Assembly: GCF_003858655.1 (NCBI RefSeq)
Contig: NZ_RQXV01000004.1
Span: 248,001-312,000, forward strand
DNA: 64,000 bases
Reading direction: 5' to 3'
From: Amphritea balenae
GTDB taxonomy: Bacteria > Pseudomonadota > Gammaproteobacteria > Pseudomonadales > Balneatricaceae
The position numbers were made by a program, and so were the translations under genes. The notes below the pieces were generated by a model, which did no database searches, was not told the origin of the DNA, and saw only the letters and a list, made by a program, of their open reading frames with translations. Shown here one piece after another: positions 27,594 to 36,346 of this stretch. Position 1 is the first letter of the stretch, and each line of letters opens with the position of its first letter.

Positions 27594-28340
27594 TTATAAA
27601 TACTTATCGTAAATTGCATCAAACTCGCCTGATGCCTTAATACGCTGGAGGCCGGTATTGAACTGTTTTAAAAGCTCTGGATTACCCGGATACTCTTTGC
27701 TCAGGCAGAGATAAAACTCGGCCCTTTGCTTATCTGCAAACCGCTTCGTTTTTAATTTTTCCTTCAGACCCAATTGTTGAGCCCGGTATAATGCGGTTAA
27801 TTCACCGATATAAAAAACATCAATATCCCGGAACAGAACAGCGCGAATGCCGCTGTCCATATCCGGGGTAGTTACATGCTTGATAGCTTTGGTTTCTAGC
27901 TCTTTTTGAATTGCCCAACCCTCTATTGCTGTTACTTTGTAGTGTTTCAGATCAGTCAGGTTATTTAGTTTACGGGTATCGGTATTGGTGGCCATTAACG
28001 CCACTTGATTGGCCTCGCTCACCCGGTCGCTGAATAAGATATAGGCCATGCGAGCAGGGCGTTTTGCGCAGCTGGTATAGCCTGCAATGTAACCGTGTTC
28101 GAGGTTTTTACGGATTCTTTTCCAGGGGGCTGTGCTGAATTTTACATCGACACCTACACTGTTGAATGCAGCAATAACAACATCAACATCAATACCCGAA
28201 ATTTCAGCCTGATCGTTAACAATAGTGTATGGCGGATAATCGATCGCAAATAGTTCGACAGGCTCATCTGCGGCAATAACCGCGCGCGTAAGCATTGTTA
28301 TAACGACAAGAGCTAAGATTTTCTGAATAGAGATATGCAC
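27594..28340 (-). CDS. Periplasmic solute-binding protein (SBP_bac_3 type)
   Basis: 248 aa with an N-terminal signal peptide ending near AVIAAD. Family features are IDYPPYTI, ISGIDVDVVIAAF, a central DLKHYKVTAIEGW block and a C-terminal GEFDAIYDKYL. It is the polar amino-acid binding-protein fold, but no permease or ATPase is nearby, so it may act as a signalling receptor for the adjacent c-di-GMP protein (inference) rather than in import. Confidence 0.85.
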   Translation of the reverse strand: MHISIQKILALVVITMLTRAVIAADEPVELFAIDYPPYTIVNDQAEISGIDVDVVIAAFNSVGVDVKFSTAPWKRIRKNLEHGYIAGYTSCAKRPARMAYILFSDRVSEANQVALMATNTDTRKLNNLTDLKHYKVTAIEGWAIQKELETKAIKHVTTPDMDSGIRAVLFRDIDVFYIGELTALYRAQQLGLKEKLKTKRFADKQRAEFYLCLSKEYPGNPELLKQFNTGLQRIKASGEFDAIYDKYL

Positions 28341-28533
28341 TTTAGATCCCTCATTTTGTTAATTCGCAGCCTTGCTTTGCTGTTCTGGCTATTGGGAAAA
28401 AACAGTAAACGCATGTATGAGACTATTGTTTCGCTTTGAGGGGATAATGCAACTCAGGGATGGTTGTTTTGTGACCAAAATGAGGGGCGTATATTCTTTA
28501 TAACAATAGCGGCCATGATGTCTGTTTAGGGCT

Positions 28534-28614
28534 CGTCATTCCGTTGCCTGGCTTTCGCATATTAAGTCGATTTACTGTCCACTGAGAAAGTAGTGGACTT
28601 GTTCGCAGGTTCCC
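28534..28614. repeat. Dispersed nested-palindrome element, copy B (right half only)
   Basis: The sequence CTCGTCATTCCG through TTAAGTCGATTTACTGTCC and the end GGACTTGTTCGCAGGTTC match the right half of copy C and the corresponding parts of copy A. The left half is missing, so it is a truncated copy. Confidence 0.7.
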
Positions 28615-28624
28615 GGGTGTTGAA

Positions 28625-28633
28625 TGCTATAAT
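28625..28633 (+). promoter_or_regulatory. Extended -10 promoter upstream of the trmK-like gene
   Basis: TGCTATAAT (TGnTATAAT) lies 30-45 bases before the candidate starts, at the outer edge of repeat copy B. No good -35 hexamer is seen at the correct spacing, which is common for extended -10 promoters. Confidence 0.5.
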
Positions 28634-28677
28634 CGGGACCGTTTTTTGTGTTCTAGCTGCTATTGAGTGTATCTGAG

Positions 28678-29364
28678 TTGAAAATTAGTCTGCGTCTACA
28701 ACAGATCGATCAGATGATTACTGATCGGTATAACAATATTTTTGATTGTTGCTGTGATCATGGTCTGCTTGGGCAGACGCTGCTGCACCGTAAGGCCGGG
28801 GATACGATCCATTTTGTCGATGTGGTTGAGTCTATTATGACGCAGCTGCGGCAACAGCTTGAACAGCAGTTCTCTGAACTTACTGAGACTCGTTGGCAGA
28901 TTCATTGTCAGGATGTCGCAACACTGAAACTGCCTGATACAGGTAAAAGCCTGATTATTATTGCCGGTGTCGGTGGTGATCTATTGATCGATCTGGTGTC
29001 AGAAATAACCGATCGTTATCCTGGGCTCCCTTTGGAATTTATTCTTTGTCCGGTTTATCACAATTATAAAGTACGCACTGCTTTAATAGGCTGGGGCTTT
29101 AATCTATTGAACGAGCAACTGGTCAGGGATAATAATCAGTTCTACGAGATACTTCATGTGAGTAAAAACCTGGCAAATCCGAAGGCTTCAGTTCTGTCTG
29201 CGGTGGGTAGCCAGATGTGGGATCTTTCACGACCAGACCATCGACAGTATTTAGAACGCACCATTCAGCACTATCAGCGTATGGCACAGCGTCAGCAGTC
29301 GGAAGTGATGGAGATAGTAAGCCAATACAAAACGCTAAAAAGCGATAAGCTTGCTGAGTTATAA
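28678..29364 (+). CDS. TrmK-like tRNA (adenine22-N1) methyltransferase family protein
   Basis: SAM-dependent methyltransferase of about 229-234 aa. The SAM motif I region is FDCCCDHGLLGQTLL, followed by the acidic post-I position in IHFVDVVESI, motif IV-like IIAGVGGDLLIDL and CPVYHNYKVRTAL. This layout matches the TrmK/COG2384 family, which in Gram-positives methylates A22 of tRNA. There is no ATG; TTG at 28663 or 28678 are the candidates and neither has a strong ribosome site. Repeat copies lie on both sides of the gene. Confidence 0.8.
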   Translation: MKISLRLQQIDQMITDRYNNIFDCCCDHGLLGQTLLHRKAGDTIHFVDVVESIMTQLRQQLEQQFSELTETRWQIHCQDVATLKLPDTGKSLIIIAGVGGDLLIDLVSEITDRYPGLPLEFILCPVYHNYKVRTALIGWGFNLLNEQLVRDNNQFYEILHVSKNLANPKASVLSAVGSQMWDLSRPDHRQYLERTIQHYQRMAQRQQSEVMEIVSQYKTLKSDKLAEL

Positions 29365-29375
29365 ATCTGGTTAGG

Positions 29376-29638
29376 GAACCTGTGAACAAGTCCTAAACGC
29401 CTCAGGCTTTCAGAGCGATTCGAATTCGAGGCAACGGTTACAGACATGCTGGTTGCCTGTCGAAAACCGTTAACAAGGAAATCGGATCGCTCTGAAAGCC
29501 CCGAAGGGTGGGTATTAAATCGACTTCCTGCTTTGTCAGTCTGCTTGGAAAGGACTCGCCATTCCGCTTCGCAGCCTTTCGCGCATTAAGTCGATTTATT
29601 ACCCACTGAGAAAGCTTGAGACTTATTCACAGGTTCCT
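29376..29638. repeat. Dispersed nested-palindrome element, copy C (longest)
   Basis: Outer ends GAACCTGTGAACAAGTCC and GAGACTTATTCACAGGTTC are inverted. The inner core (about 29508-29605) has inverted ends GGGTATTAAATCGACTT and AAGTCGATTTATTACCC and is the reverse complement of the copy A core. A separate left hairpin has arms GGCTTTCAGAGCGAT and ATCGCTCTGAAAGCC. It occupies most of the 428-base gap between the methyltransferase and paraslipin genes. Confidence 0.75.
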
Positions 29639-29792
29639 TAGCGGAATGGACAAGAGGGGAAACCGTCGTATCCTGCCAAAAGAAAGCTGCTAAACTAAAA
29701 TCTTGAAATAAATCAAAACAGTACCTGTTAAAAACGCTTCGCTAAGGGTATTTATTACTCAGAACAGGTTAGGTACAGCAAGGAAGGATGAT

Positions 29793-30704
29793 ATGTCTGT
29801 TTTTGAAATTGCGATAGTAGTGATTGTCGTATTTGCGCTGGCGATGGTGTTTGCTGGTGTGAAAATGGTACCCCAGGGTTATAGCTGGACGGTTGAACGG
29901 TTTGGTCGTTTTACCGGAACACTGCAGCCGGGACTGCATCTGATTATTCCGATTATCGATAAGATTGGTTCCAAGAAAAACATGATGGAGCAGGTCCTGG
30001 ACGTACCGCCTCAGGAGGTTATCAGTTCAGATAACGCCATGGTTACTACTGACGCAGTATGCTTTTTTCAGGTATTGGATGCAGCTAAAGCCAGCTATGA
30101 AGTAAATGACCTGCCCCGGGCGATGCAGAATCTGGTGATGACCAATATTCGAGCCGTACTGGGTTCGATGGAGCTGGATGAGATGCTTTCCAGCCGGGAT
30201 GCAATTAATACTAAGCTGTTGGGTAAAGTGGATGAGGCGACCGATCCCTGGGGAATCAAGATAACCCGGATCGAAATTCGTGATATCTCTCCGCCAGATG
30301 ACCTGGTGGCATCGATGGCAAACCAGATGAAAGCAGAGCGTGATAAACGTGCTGCTATTCTGGTGGCTGAAGGGCAGCGGGAAGCCGCTATTCAGGTTGC
30401 CGAAGGTGAAAAACAGGCGGAGATTTTGCGGGCTGAAGGTAGTAAGCAAGCTACTATTCTTGAGGCGGAAGCCCGAGAGCGGGAAGCACTGGCAGAAGCC
30501 CGGGCGACTAAGGTTGTTTCGGAAGCGATCAATGAAGGGGATCCAAAGGCAATTAATTATTTTGTAGCGCAGAAATATACTGAAGCGCTGCAAAGTATCG
30601 GTGCCGGTGACAACAGCAAAGTGGTGCTTATGCCACTGGAAGCCAGCAGTATTATTGGTTCGGTTGGTGGTATTGCCGAGTTGCTTAAAGAAACGAAATC
30701 TTAA
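29793..30704 (+). CDS. Paraslipin (SPFH/band 7, QmcA-like)
   Basis: 303 aa with an N-terminal TM (about 4-24) and a long SPFH domain: [44 protein letters not shown] and the [16 protein letters not shown] block. A coiled coil of Ala/Glu/Arg repeats (about 185-255) follows, then the tail with [20 protein letters not shown] precedes ATG 29793. It is followed by a short-form NfeD, the classic paraslipin/NfeD1b pairing for membrane quality control. Confidence 0.93.
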   Translation: MSVFEIAIVVIVVFALAMVFAGVKMVPQGYSWTVERFGRFTGTLQPGLHLIIPIIDKIGSKKNMMEQVLDVPPQEVISSDNAMVTTDAVCFFQVLDAAKASYEVNDLPRAMQNLVMTNIRAVLGSMELDEMLSSRDAINTKLLGKVDEATDPWGIKITRIEIRDISPPDDLVASMANQMKAERDKRAAILVAEGQREAAIQVAEGEKQAEILRAEGSKQATILEAEAREREALAEARATKVVSEAINEGDPKAINYFVAQKYTEALQSIGAGDNSKVVLMPLEASSIIGSVGGIAELLKETKS

Positions 30705-30715
30705 GGGTTACTCTG

Positions 30716-31177
30716 ATGGCTGAATGGTTTTCTGAATTAACCCAGTGGCACTGGCTTACTCTGGGGGTCGTGCTACTGATTTTAGAAATTATAGGGGCGT
30801 CTGGTTTTCTGATCGGCCTGGCGGTTGCCAGTTTTGTCCTGGCAGGCATTGCCGCACTGGAACTGATCGTAAGTTGGCAGTATCAACTCCTTTGTTTTGC
30901 TGCCCTGGGCATGATTTTTACAGTGCTCTACTGGCGGATATTTCGTCGCTTTAATACCCAATCAGATGAGCCATTGATGAATGATCGCGCAGCGCAGCTT
31001 ATCGGTCGACGGTTACGCTTAGACAGTACACTGGAAAATGGTCAGGGGCGGGTTCAGATCGGCGATACTTTCTGGAAAGTTGAAGCCGATGATGAACTAG
31101 CAACGGGTACCCGTATAGAAATTTATGACTGTGAGGGAATGACCCTGAAAGTCAGACCCTTTAGCAACCATAGTTAA
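30716..31177 (+). CDS. NfeD family protein, short form
   Basis: 153 aa with two to three TM helices (about 13-75) and a C-terminal OB-fold (about 90-150) containing LIGRRLRLDSTLENGQG and a closing MTLKVRPF strand. It lacks the protease domain of the long form at 20.9 kb. It is located 11 bases after the paraslipin gene and ends before a bidirectional terminator. Confidence 0.9.
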   Translation: MAEWFSELTQWHWLTLGVVLLILEIIGASGFLIGLAVASFVLAGIAALELIVSWQYQLLCFAALGMIFTVLYWRIFRRFNTQSDEPLMNDRAAQLIGRRLRLDSTLENGQGRVQIGDTFWKVEADDELATGTRIEIYDCEGMTLKVRPFSNHS

Positions 31178-31215
31178 AGGTATGATCTGTAAGCAGGGTT
31201 AAAAAAATATGATTT

Positions 31216-31241
31216 AAAAGGGACGATTAACGTCCCTTTTT
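31216..31241. terminator. Bidirectional terminator between NfeD and yacL
   Basis: AAAAGGGACG at 31216-31225 is exactly complementary to CGTCCCTTTT at 31231-31240. The stem covers the yacL stop codon. Confidence 0.85.
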
Positions 31242-31607
31242 ATCGCTGATAAACCTCAGCCAGCCATTTAGCATTTCGGCAAAGTCATCCAGACCACAGC
31301 TGGAACTGGATTCCTGATCGTAGAGATCCATATCTTCCTCTGGTTCATCCTCACCATAGTCAGAATCCAGAGCATGGGCGCGCACGGTCGCATTCTCTCT
31401 GCTGAGCAGAAGGTTGTATTCGGCACCTTCCAGTTCATACTCAAAACGCTGGTGGCTTTGCAGTTGCGCTATTGCGCTGAAAATATCCTGAATAGATGAC
31501 TGACGAGTACCCAGTTCATGGGTCACCCAGTATCCCAGAGCTTCATGGCCCATAGAAAATTCTGCACAAACATCGCCGTAAATATCGCGGGTAAAATCGT
31601 AGTCCAA
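31227..31607 (-). CDS. yacL: YacL family protein (UPF0231)
   Basis: Conserved cytosolic protein of unknown function. The sequence DYDFTRDIYGDV, FSMGHEALGYW and the acidic MDLYDQESSSSCGLDDF align by eye with E. coli YacL. E. coli YacL begins directly at this DYEF segment, which here corresponds to a TTG codon at 31607 with GGAT a few bases upstream; the longer frame from ATG at 31667 adds 20 hydrophobic residues not seen in the family. I prefer the TTG start, giving 126 aa. Confidence 0.85.
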   Translation of the reverse strand: MDYDFTRDIYGDVCAEFSMGHEALGYWVTHELGTRQSSIQDIFSAIAQLQSHQRFEYELEGAEYNLLLSRENATVRAHALDSDYGEDEPEEDMDLYDQESSSSCGLDDFAEMLNGWLRFISDKKGR

Positions 31608-31730
31608 GGCTGCTATCCATAAATCCAGGTAAGAGAATCGGAAAGCGGCGCAGCATAGCATATTCATAAGCTGGAAGCTGTGTAGGATGTCAGGCCGGGT
31701 AACCTTTGTTACCTGACCTGTTACAGCGAT

Positions 31731-32918
31731 CTAATTATCGTTATGAATCCGTGTTGCATTCTTTCTGGCCCAGTCCAGGTTCTTTTTCTTATGGCAGCTT
31801 AGGCAGGCACGGTCCAGTGTGATAAATACTTTGCCATCGTCATCAGTTTCAACGTATTTACCGTCTTCGGTGAACATTTCCCATTCCGGATCGCGGGTGA
31901 TGCGGAAAATATGGGTTCTGATATCACCTTCCATGACGGCACCGCCATCGAATTTATGTTGCACAGCCATTGCGGACTTTGCCGCCCTTGGCATATGGCA
32001 GGTAATACATTCAAATGCTGATTTTTTAGCTAGTTTTACCTCTTTGTCTTTGTGGCAGGTTAAACAGGTTGCCTTTGCCCCCTTAAAACCGCCGTTATCA
32101 TTGAACACGCTTTTATGTGGATCGTGGCAGGCGACACATTTTAACGCCCGGTGTGGCGATGCCAGCAGATCTTCGTACTGTTCGTGGTGTTTAATGAGGC
32201 CGTCTTTGGCATCGATCCGATTGACGTCTCCGCGCACATGGCAATCTTCACATCGCTCGGATATAGACAGTTTGACTGTTTTTGGTTCTGTCACATGTTT
32301 TGCGCCGGGTCCGTGGCATGCTTCGCAGGTAACACCGGGAGCGGCCCAGGTACCATGAATCCCAGGAAGATTGTCCTGATGAGGCCCCGCCTGGCCGGTT
32401 GGCTCCCAGCCGGTAGTGTGACAGCCACCACAAGTATAAGGCTTACGTGGCGCTTTACCGGCATCGTAACCGCTCCACTTTGCTTCTGTCTCCAGTGCAT
32501 CGTTGGCCAGGTTGTACTGCCGGTTAGCTTTGCCCGTCAGGATATAACCCTCATTATCCATAAAACGGGCTTTCCATTGGAAGCCGCCGATAACGTAGGA
32601 AATATCATCCCAGCTCTTATCTGCAGGCGGATGAGGAACCCCCGGTGAAGTATTGGCCGGATAAATCGGGGGGGAGCCTTCCAGTCGTTGTATCTTGTAG
32701 GGGTGTCCGGTTTTCCGGTATTGCTTATAGATATTCAGGTGACACTTTTTGCAGCTTTCATCGCCAGCATAGTGACCTTCAATGACCTGCGCGTTGGCAG
32801 GGCTAAAGGTTAACGTTATCAGCATTAGCGCTGCCAACGGCCCTGCTATGTTTAAGTCGCCTGTCTTAAGCAGGGCTAACCTCAGAGGTTGAAAAACAGA
32901 ATTAAAGAGATCGGCCAT
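31731..32918 (-). CDS. Octaheme c-type cytochrome (cytochrome c554-like)
   Basis: 395 aa with an N-terminal signal or anchor (about residues 22-43, ending SPANAQ) and eight CxxCH haem-binding motifs: CKKCH, CGGCH, CEACH, CEDCH, CVACH, CLTCH, CITCH and CLSCH. It should be a periplasmic electron carrier or reductase subunit. Its architecture resembles the cytochrome c554 / multihaem family. No partner enzyme gene is adjacent, so the electron acceptor is unknown. It is monocistronic, with a GGGGA ribosome site close to ATG 32918. Confidence 0.88.
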   Translation of the reverse strand: MADLFNSVFQPLRLALLKTGDLNIAGPLAALMLITLTFSPANAQVIEGHYAGDESCKKCHLNIYKQYRKTGHPYKIQRLEGSPPIYPANTSPGVPHPPADKSWDDISYVIGGFQWKARFMDNEGYILTGKANRQYNLANDALETEAKWSGYDAGKAPRKPYTCGGCHTTGWEPTGQAGPHQDNLPGIHGTWAAPGVTCEACHGPGAKHVTEPKTVKLSISERCEDCHVRGDVNRIDAKDGLIKHHEQYEDLLASPHRALKCVACHDPHKSVFNDNGGFKGAKATCLTCHKDKEVKLAKKSAFECITCHMPRAAKSAMAVQHKFDGGAVMEGDIRTHIFRITRDPEWEMFTEDGKYVETDDDGKVFITLDRACLSCHKKKNLDWARKNATRIHNDN

Positions 32919-33144
32919 AGTTCAGTTCCCCTGTTTTCAATTGGGTATTAGGAAAACTATAGCAGCGGTATTTAATAATCTGTGGCGCAGAAAACAGATC
33001 GATAAACTCTATATTGTTACTGTTGATATGGGTCAGTTTAATGGCTTGTAACGTGCTACATGCAGGAGTAAGTTAGTTTACATGTTATTTATTTGCTGAC
33101 TCAGGGACAGGATCAGGAGTCGGTGTTTTCTATATGGAAGAATC

Positions 33145-33255
33145 ATGGATTTGTTTCTGTTTCCGCTATTGATGATTATCGCGGTTATTATGTGCGCGTT
33201 GTTGCTTAAAAATGACTTGAAAGCGCAGGATGACAATCAGATGGCGGATGACTAA
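33145..33255 (+). CDS. Small single-TM protein, 36 aa
   Basis: ATG 33145 with GGAAG 4 bases upstream. The product has one hydrophobic helix (about residues 3-21) followed by a charged, acidic tail. No family recognised. It is the only plausible gene in the 32919-33335 stretch. Confidence 0.45.
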   Translation: MDLFLFPLLMIIAVIMCALLLKNDLKAQDDNQMADD

Positions 33256-33335
33256 CGCTAGTTTGGCGGGCATCAATATGGAAAGCGCAGCAGTCGCTTA
33301 CGCCCCTATAGCTTACTAATTCTTTGAGCTAACCC

Positions 33336-33980
33336 TTAGAGCTTTCCCTTAGAGCTTAGCCTTTGAATGAAATCGGCCACCAGAGGATACATAGATTCCG
33401 TTACGCGGTGAGGTGCGTCTGCTATAAGGTTCAGCTCAACCTGCGTACCCAGCTTTAGTAAAGCATCGTAGCTTTGCTGAGCATGAACTGGATCGCTGAT
33501 TTCATCAAGCTCTCCGTGAATCAGGCAGACCGGGGTTTTAGTCAGAGTCGGGTTAACCGGTAATTCAGCGAATCGTCCGGCCATAGCGACAATGCCTGCA
33601 ACCCGGTCCTTTGTCTGTTTAAACCACTCCAGCGACATAATCGTTCCCTGAGAAAAGCCTGCCAGAACCACTTTATCCAGGGGCACGTCCGCGATTTCGG
33701 CCTGTTCACGGATCAATTGATCGAATGGTGCCATCACGGCCATTACCCGACTCAGGCGATCGGTTTCAGTCACTCCCTCGATACCAAACCAGTGAAACCC
33801 TTTAGGGTTAAGCGGGGATTCTGAAAAACCGATTGGAATTGATATTTCAAGATCCGGACATTGCTGATGCAGGTATGTTGCCAGCTTATGTAGTGATTTG
33901 GGGTTGGAGCCAACCCCATGAAACATAATCACCAGCGCAGCAGGTTTGTCGCAGCGGGCCTTAAAGTGAAAGGATGACAT
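33336..33980 (-). CDS. Carboxylesterase/phospholipase-type alpha/beta hydrolase
   Basis: 214-aa serine hydrolase of the same broad family as the protein at 16.5 kb. Motifs: MFHGVGSNPKSL (oxyanion), AGFSQGTIMSLEW (nucleophile), IHGELDEISDP (acid) and DAPHRVT (His). No signal peptide, so cytosolic. A short duplication (CCCTTAGAGCT twice) surrounds its stop codon. Monocistronic. Confidence 0.85.
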   Translation of the reverse strand: MSSFHFKARCDKPAALVIMFHGVGSNPKSLHKLATYLHQQCPDLEISIPIGFSESPLNPKGFHWFGIEGVTETDRLSRVMAVMAPFDQLIREQAEIADVPLDKVVLAGFSQGTIMSLEWFKQTKDRVAGIVAMAGRFAELPVNPTLTKTPVCLIHGELDEISDPVHAQQSYDALLKLGTQVELNLIADAPHRVTESMYPLVADFIQRLSSKGKL

Positions 33981-34115
33981 TGAACAGCCTCATAAATCGT
34001 CTCGGTGAAGAGCAGTAATATCAGTGAATTAATCATCAGTGGCGCTATTCTGGTATGACTGAGAATAATATTCAAATCTATGCAGCTAATTCCCGACGGC
34101 TTTAATCATTGTTTA

Positions 34116-34157
34116 TAAGTCGTTGCTTTTAAGTCGTTGCTTTTAAGTTGTTGCTAT
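34116..34157. repeat. Three 14-bp tandem repeats at the permease stop codon
   Basis: TAAGTCGTTGCTTT occurs at 34116-34129 and 34130-34143, and a variant TAAGTTGTTGCTAT at 34144-34157. The third unit is coding (3' end of the permease); the first two lie after its stop. Confidence 0.7.
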
Positions 34158-35411
34158 ATTTTGTTGCCAGTATCGCTGTCCCAGCACCCAGACCGTGAGT
34201 ATGACGACCAGTATAAGTGCGTAGGCCATCGAGCTTCCCAGGCTGTAAGCGAATAGGGCACAGGCGGCCAGCCCTGCAGCGACTGCCGGACGATAGCGTT
34301 TAGGTAATAACCGCCATGCAGCTAACATCGCTGCACCGTATATCAGCACAAAAGCACCGTTTACCCAGCGTACAATAGCCGGGAAATCCTGATCAAGCAG
34401 ATAGCATACAACCAGAATCAGTGCCGAGAGTAGCAGGAATGCAAGTAAAGCAGCGGCAGGCACCTTATGTTTATTCAAAGGTTTCAGACCAGCTGGTAAA
34501 GCACCATCATGACTAAAGCTCCATGCCAGTCTGGCCAGGCTGGCAAAATAGACATTGACCGTAGCAATACCACTGACCAGCCCTAAAATGCCGATCACCC
34601 AGCGGCCACTATCACCCAGCAATAGTTCAAAGGCCCCGACCATCGCCAGTGGATCATAGGGAGCCAGCAGGGACAGGTAAGTGCAACCGATAAAGATCAG
34701 GCCCACTAGGGTGACGCCGCCCAGTGTTGCCGGAATAAAGTCCCGTTTTACATCTTTGAACTCTGATGCCAGATGAGTCACCGCTTCAATGCCAAGAAAA
34801 CTCCAGACTGCCAGACCGATAGCGGCGAGTATGTCATGATTATTGCCACTTTTTATCGATACGGTTGCCGCTTCAATCGCTGCTCCCTGAGGAGCGACAG
34901 AAGGTGAAAATAACAGAGCCCCCAGCATTAACAGCACCACTGCCAGAATAGCTAGTGTCAGCCCCAGCTGAGCCTTGCCCGATAGCTGTAGTCCGCGGCG
35001 GTTGGCAAAGAACAGAATAGCGATAACCAGTAGTTCACCGGTTAACGCTTGTTGGGACGTTAATGTGACCAAGGGTTTTAAGAATTCAAATGTCATAATC
35101 AGCGCTGCCGGAGCGCCCAGCGGTACAACAAACAGAAACATCAGGCCGATAACCCTGCCAGCCACTTTACCGTACGCTTGTTCAACGAAATAAGCGGGGC
35201 CGGCTGCATGGGCATAGCGACGGCCCAACTCAGCGAATACCAGAGTGAGGGGTAAGATAGCCAGCAGTAATAAAGCCCAGGCCAACGGCGCTTTGTCACC
35301 GGCAATAGCGATAGTCAGTTGCGGTAAAATGAACACACCGGTGCCCAATAAGGTGGTGGCGATCAGCCCCATGCCTTGCCAGCGGGTTATCGTTTGATTT
35401 AGCCTGTCCAT
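34143..35411 (-). CDS. APC-family amino-acid permease/exporter, YjeH-like
   Basis: About 422 aa with 12 predicted TM helices. It begins like E. coli YjeH (MetT), the methionine and branched-chain amino-acid exporter: GMGLIATTLLGTGVFILPQ type block (here split as GLIATTLLGTGVF and ILPQ). Other signs are GPAYFVEQAYGKVAGR and FLGIEAVTHLASEFKD. ATG 35411 has GAGG about 6 bases upstream and matches the YjeH start; the longer frame from 35474 adds a non-homologous head. It is divergent from an Lrp-type regulator, a likely controller. Confidence 0.85.
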   Translation of the reverse strand: MDRLNQTITRWQGMGLIATTLLGTGVFILPQLTIAIAGDKAPLAWALLLLAILPLTLVFAELGRRYAHAAGPAYFVEQAYGKVAGRVIGLMFLFVVPLGAPAALIMTFEFLKPLVTLTSQQALTGELLVIAILFFANRRGLQLSGKAQLGLTLAILAVVLLMLGALLFSPSVAPQGAAIEAATVSIKSGNNHDILAAIGLAVWSFLGIEAVTHLASEFKDVKRDFIPATLGGVTLVGLIFIGCTYLSLLAPYDPLAMVGAFELLLGDSGRWVIGILGLVSGIATVNVYFASLARLAWSFSHDGALPAGLKPLNKHKVPAAALLAFLLLSALILVVCYLLDQDFPAIVRWVNGAFVLIYGAAMLAAWRLLPKRYRPAVAAGLAACALFAYSLGSSMAYALILVVILTVWVLGQRYWQQNIATT

Positions 35412-35661
35412 TCTCAACCTCATAACGGTCTTGGTAATCGATAGCAGCGTTAAATCTCTTCTTAAAGTGCTCATTTACAACATGTAAATTCCGCTTTTTC
35501 GAATAGATTTGCCTTGCTCTCAATCACCAATCTGAGTTATTCACATTGTGCGCGTTTTCAGAGATAGTGTACTGCTGATGAAGCCGCCAGTGCGTCGTAA
35601 TAATATTTCAAACTGACGGATTTTAAACGTCAAACCAACGCTTTACCTGAATGGATAACAA

Positions 35662-36087
35662 ATGGACGGATTTGATCAGAAAATAATCGATGCACTGCGC
35701 CAGAATGCCCGTCAGAGTGTCTCCGCGATTGCTGAACAGGTAAATCTGTCCCGCTCGGCGGTGTCTGAACGGATCAAACGGATGGAAGGGCAGGGTGATA
35801 TTCTCGGCTATCAGGTACTCACACCGGTAAGCTCGGATAGTTCGAATACAGTTAAAGCGTACTTCGAGATTGTTCAGCAGGGCTATAAATGCGAAGAGAT
35901 AGCCGGGTTATTAATGAAAAATCCAGAAGTGAAGCATTGCCATGGCACCAGCGGCGAAGTGGATCTGCTGGTCTACCTGGAAGTGCCTAATATGCAGCGT
36001 TTGCACGATATCCGTCACGATCTGGATGTGCAATTGCCGACCAATGTTAAAGTCACCACCCATATTATTATGCGGGAATGGGGATAA
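35662..36087 (+). CDS. Lrp/AsnC family transcriptional regulator
   Basis: 141 aa. The N-terminal winged HTH holds DALRQNARQSVSAIAEQ and LSRSAVSERIKRME; the C-terminal RAM/AsnC domain contains HCHGTSGEVDLLVYLEV, the ligand-binding glycine region. It is divergent from the YjeH-like permease, the usual Lrp-exporter arrangement, so it probably activates the exporter in response to an amino acid. Confidence 0.93.
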   Translation: MDGFDQKIIDALRQNARQSVSAIAEQVNLSRSAVSERIKRMEGQGDILGYQVLTPVSSDSSNTVKAYFEIVQQGYKCEEIAGLLMKNPEVKHCHGTSGEVDLLVYLEVPNMQRLHDIRHDLDVQLPTNVKVTTHIIMREWG

Positions 36088-36346
36088 GCTTAGTATTTAC
36101 CGTGCAGAGGCTGGGTGTTACTGCACAACTTGTTAGAAAAAACGATAACCAAGGTGTCGTTTACGGGTATCACAGGCTTAGTCCTGAGGGGATTTATTTC
36201 CATTCTGAACGCGGATTAAAGCTGTTTTTTTCTACGTTGCTCATCATTGCTTTCCCTAGAGGTTAACTGGCGACGCTCTCCTTCGCCCACTATATTGGAT
36301 TGGTATCTTCTACTCGAAAAGGAAGATTCTGATTAGGGGGCGGGGT

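Larger units (their letters stand above)
28341..28662. other. Intergenic region with repeat copy B
   Basis: About 320 bases between the binding-protein gene and the methyltransferase gene. The first half holds the binding-protein promoter region with nothing specific; the second half contains the truncated repeat and the extended -10 described separately. Confidence 0.5.

Noticed and set aside
36078-36266. 62-aa frame after the Lrp gene
   Set aside because: Overlaps the lrp 3' end; no start signal or domain.
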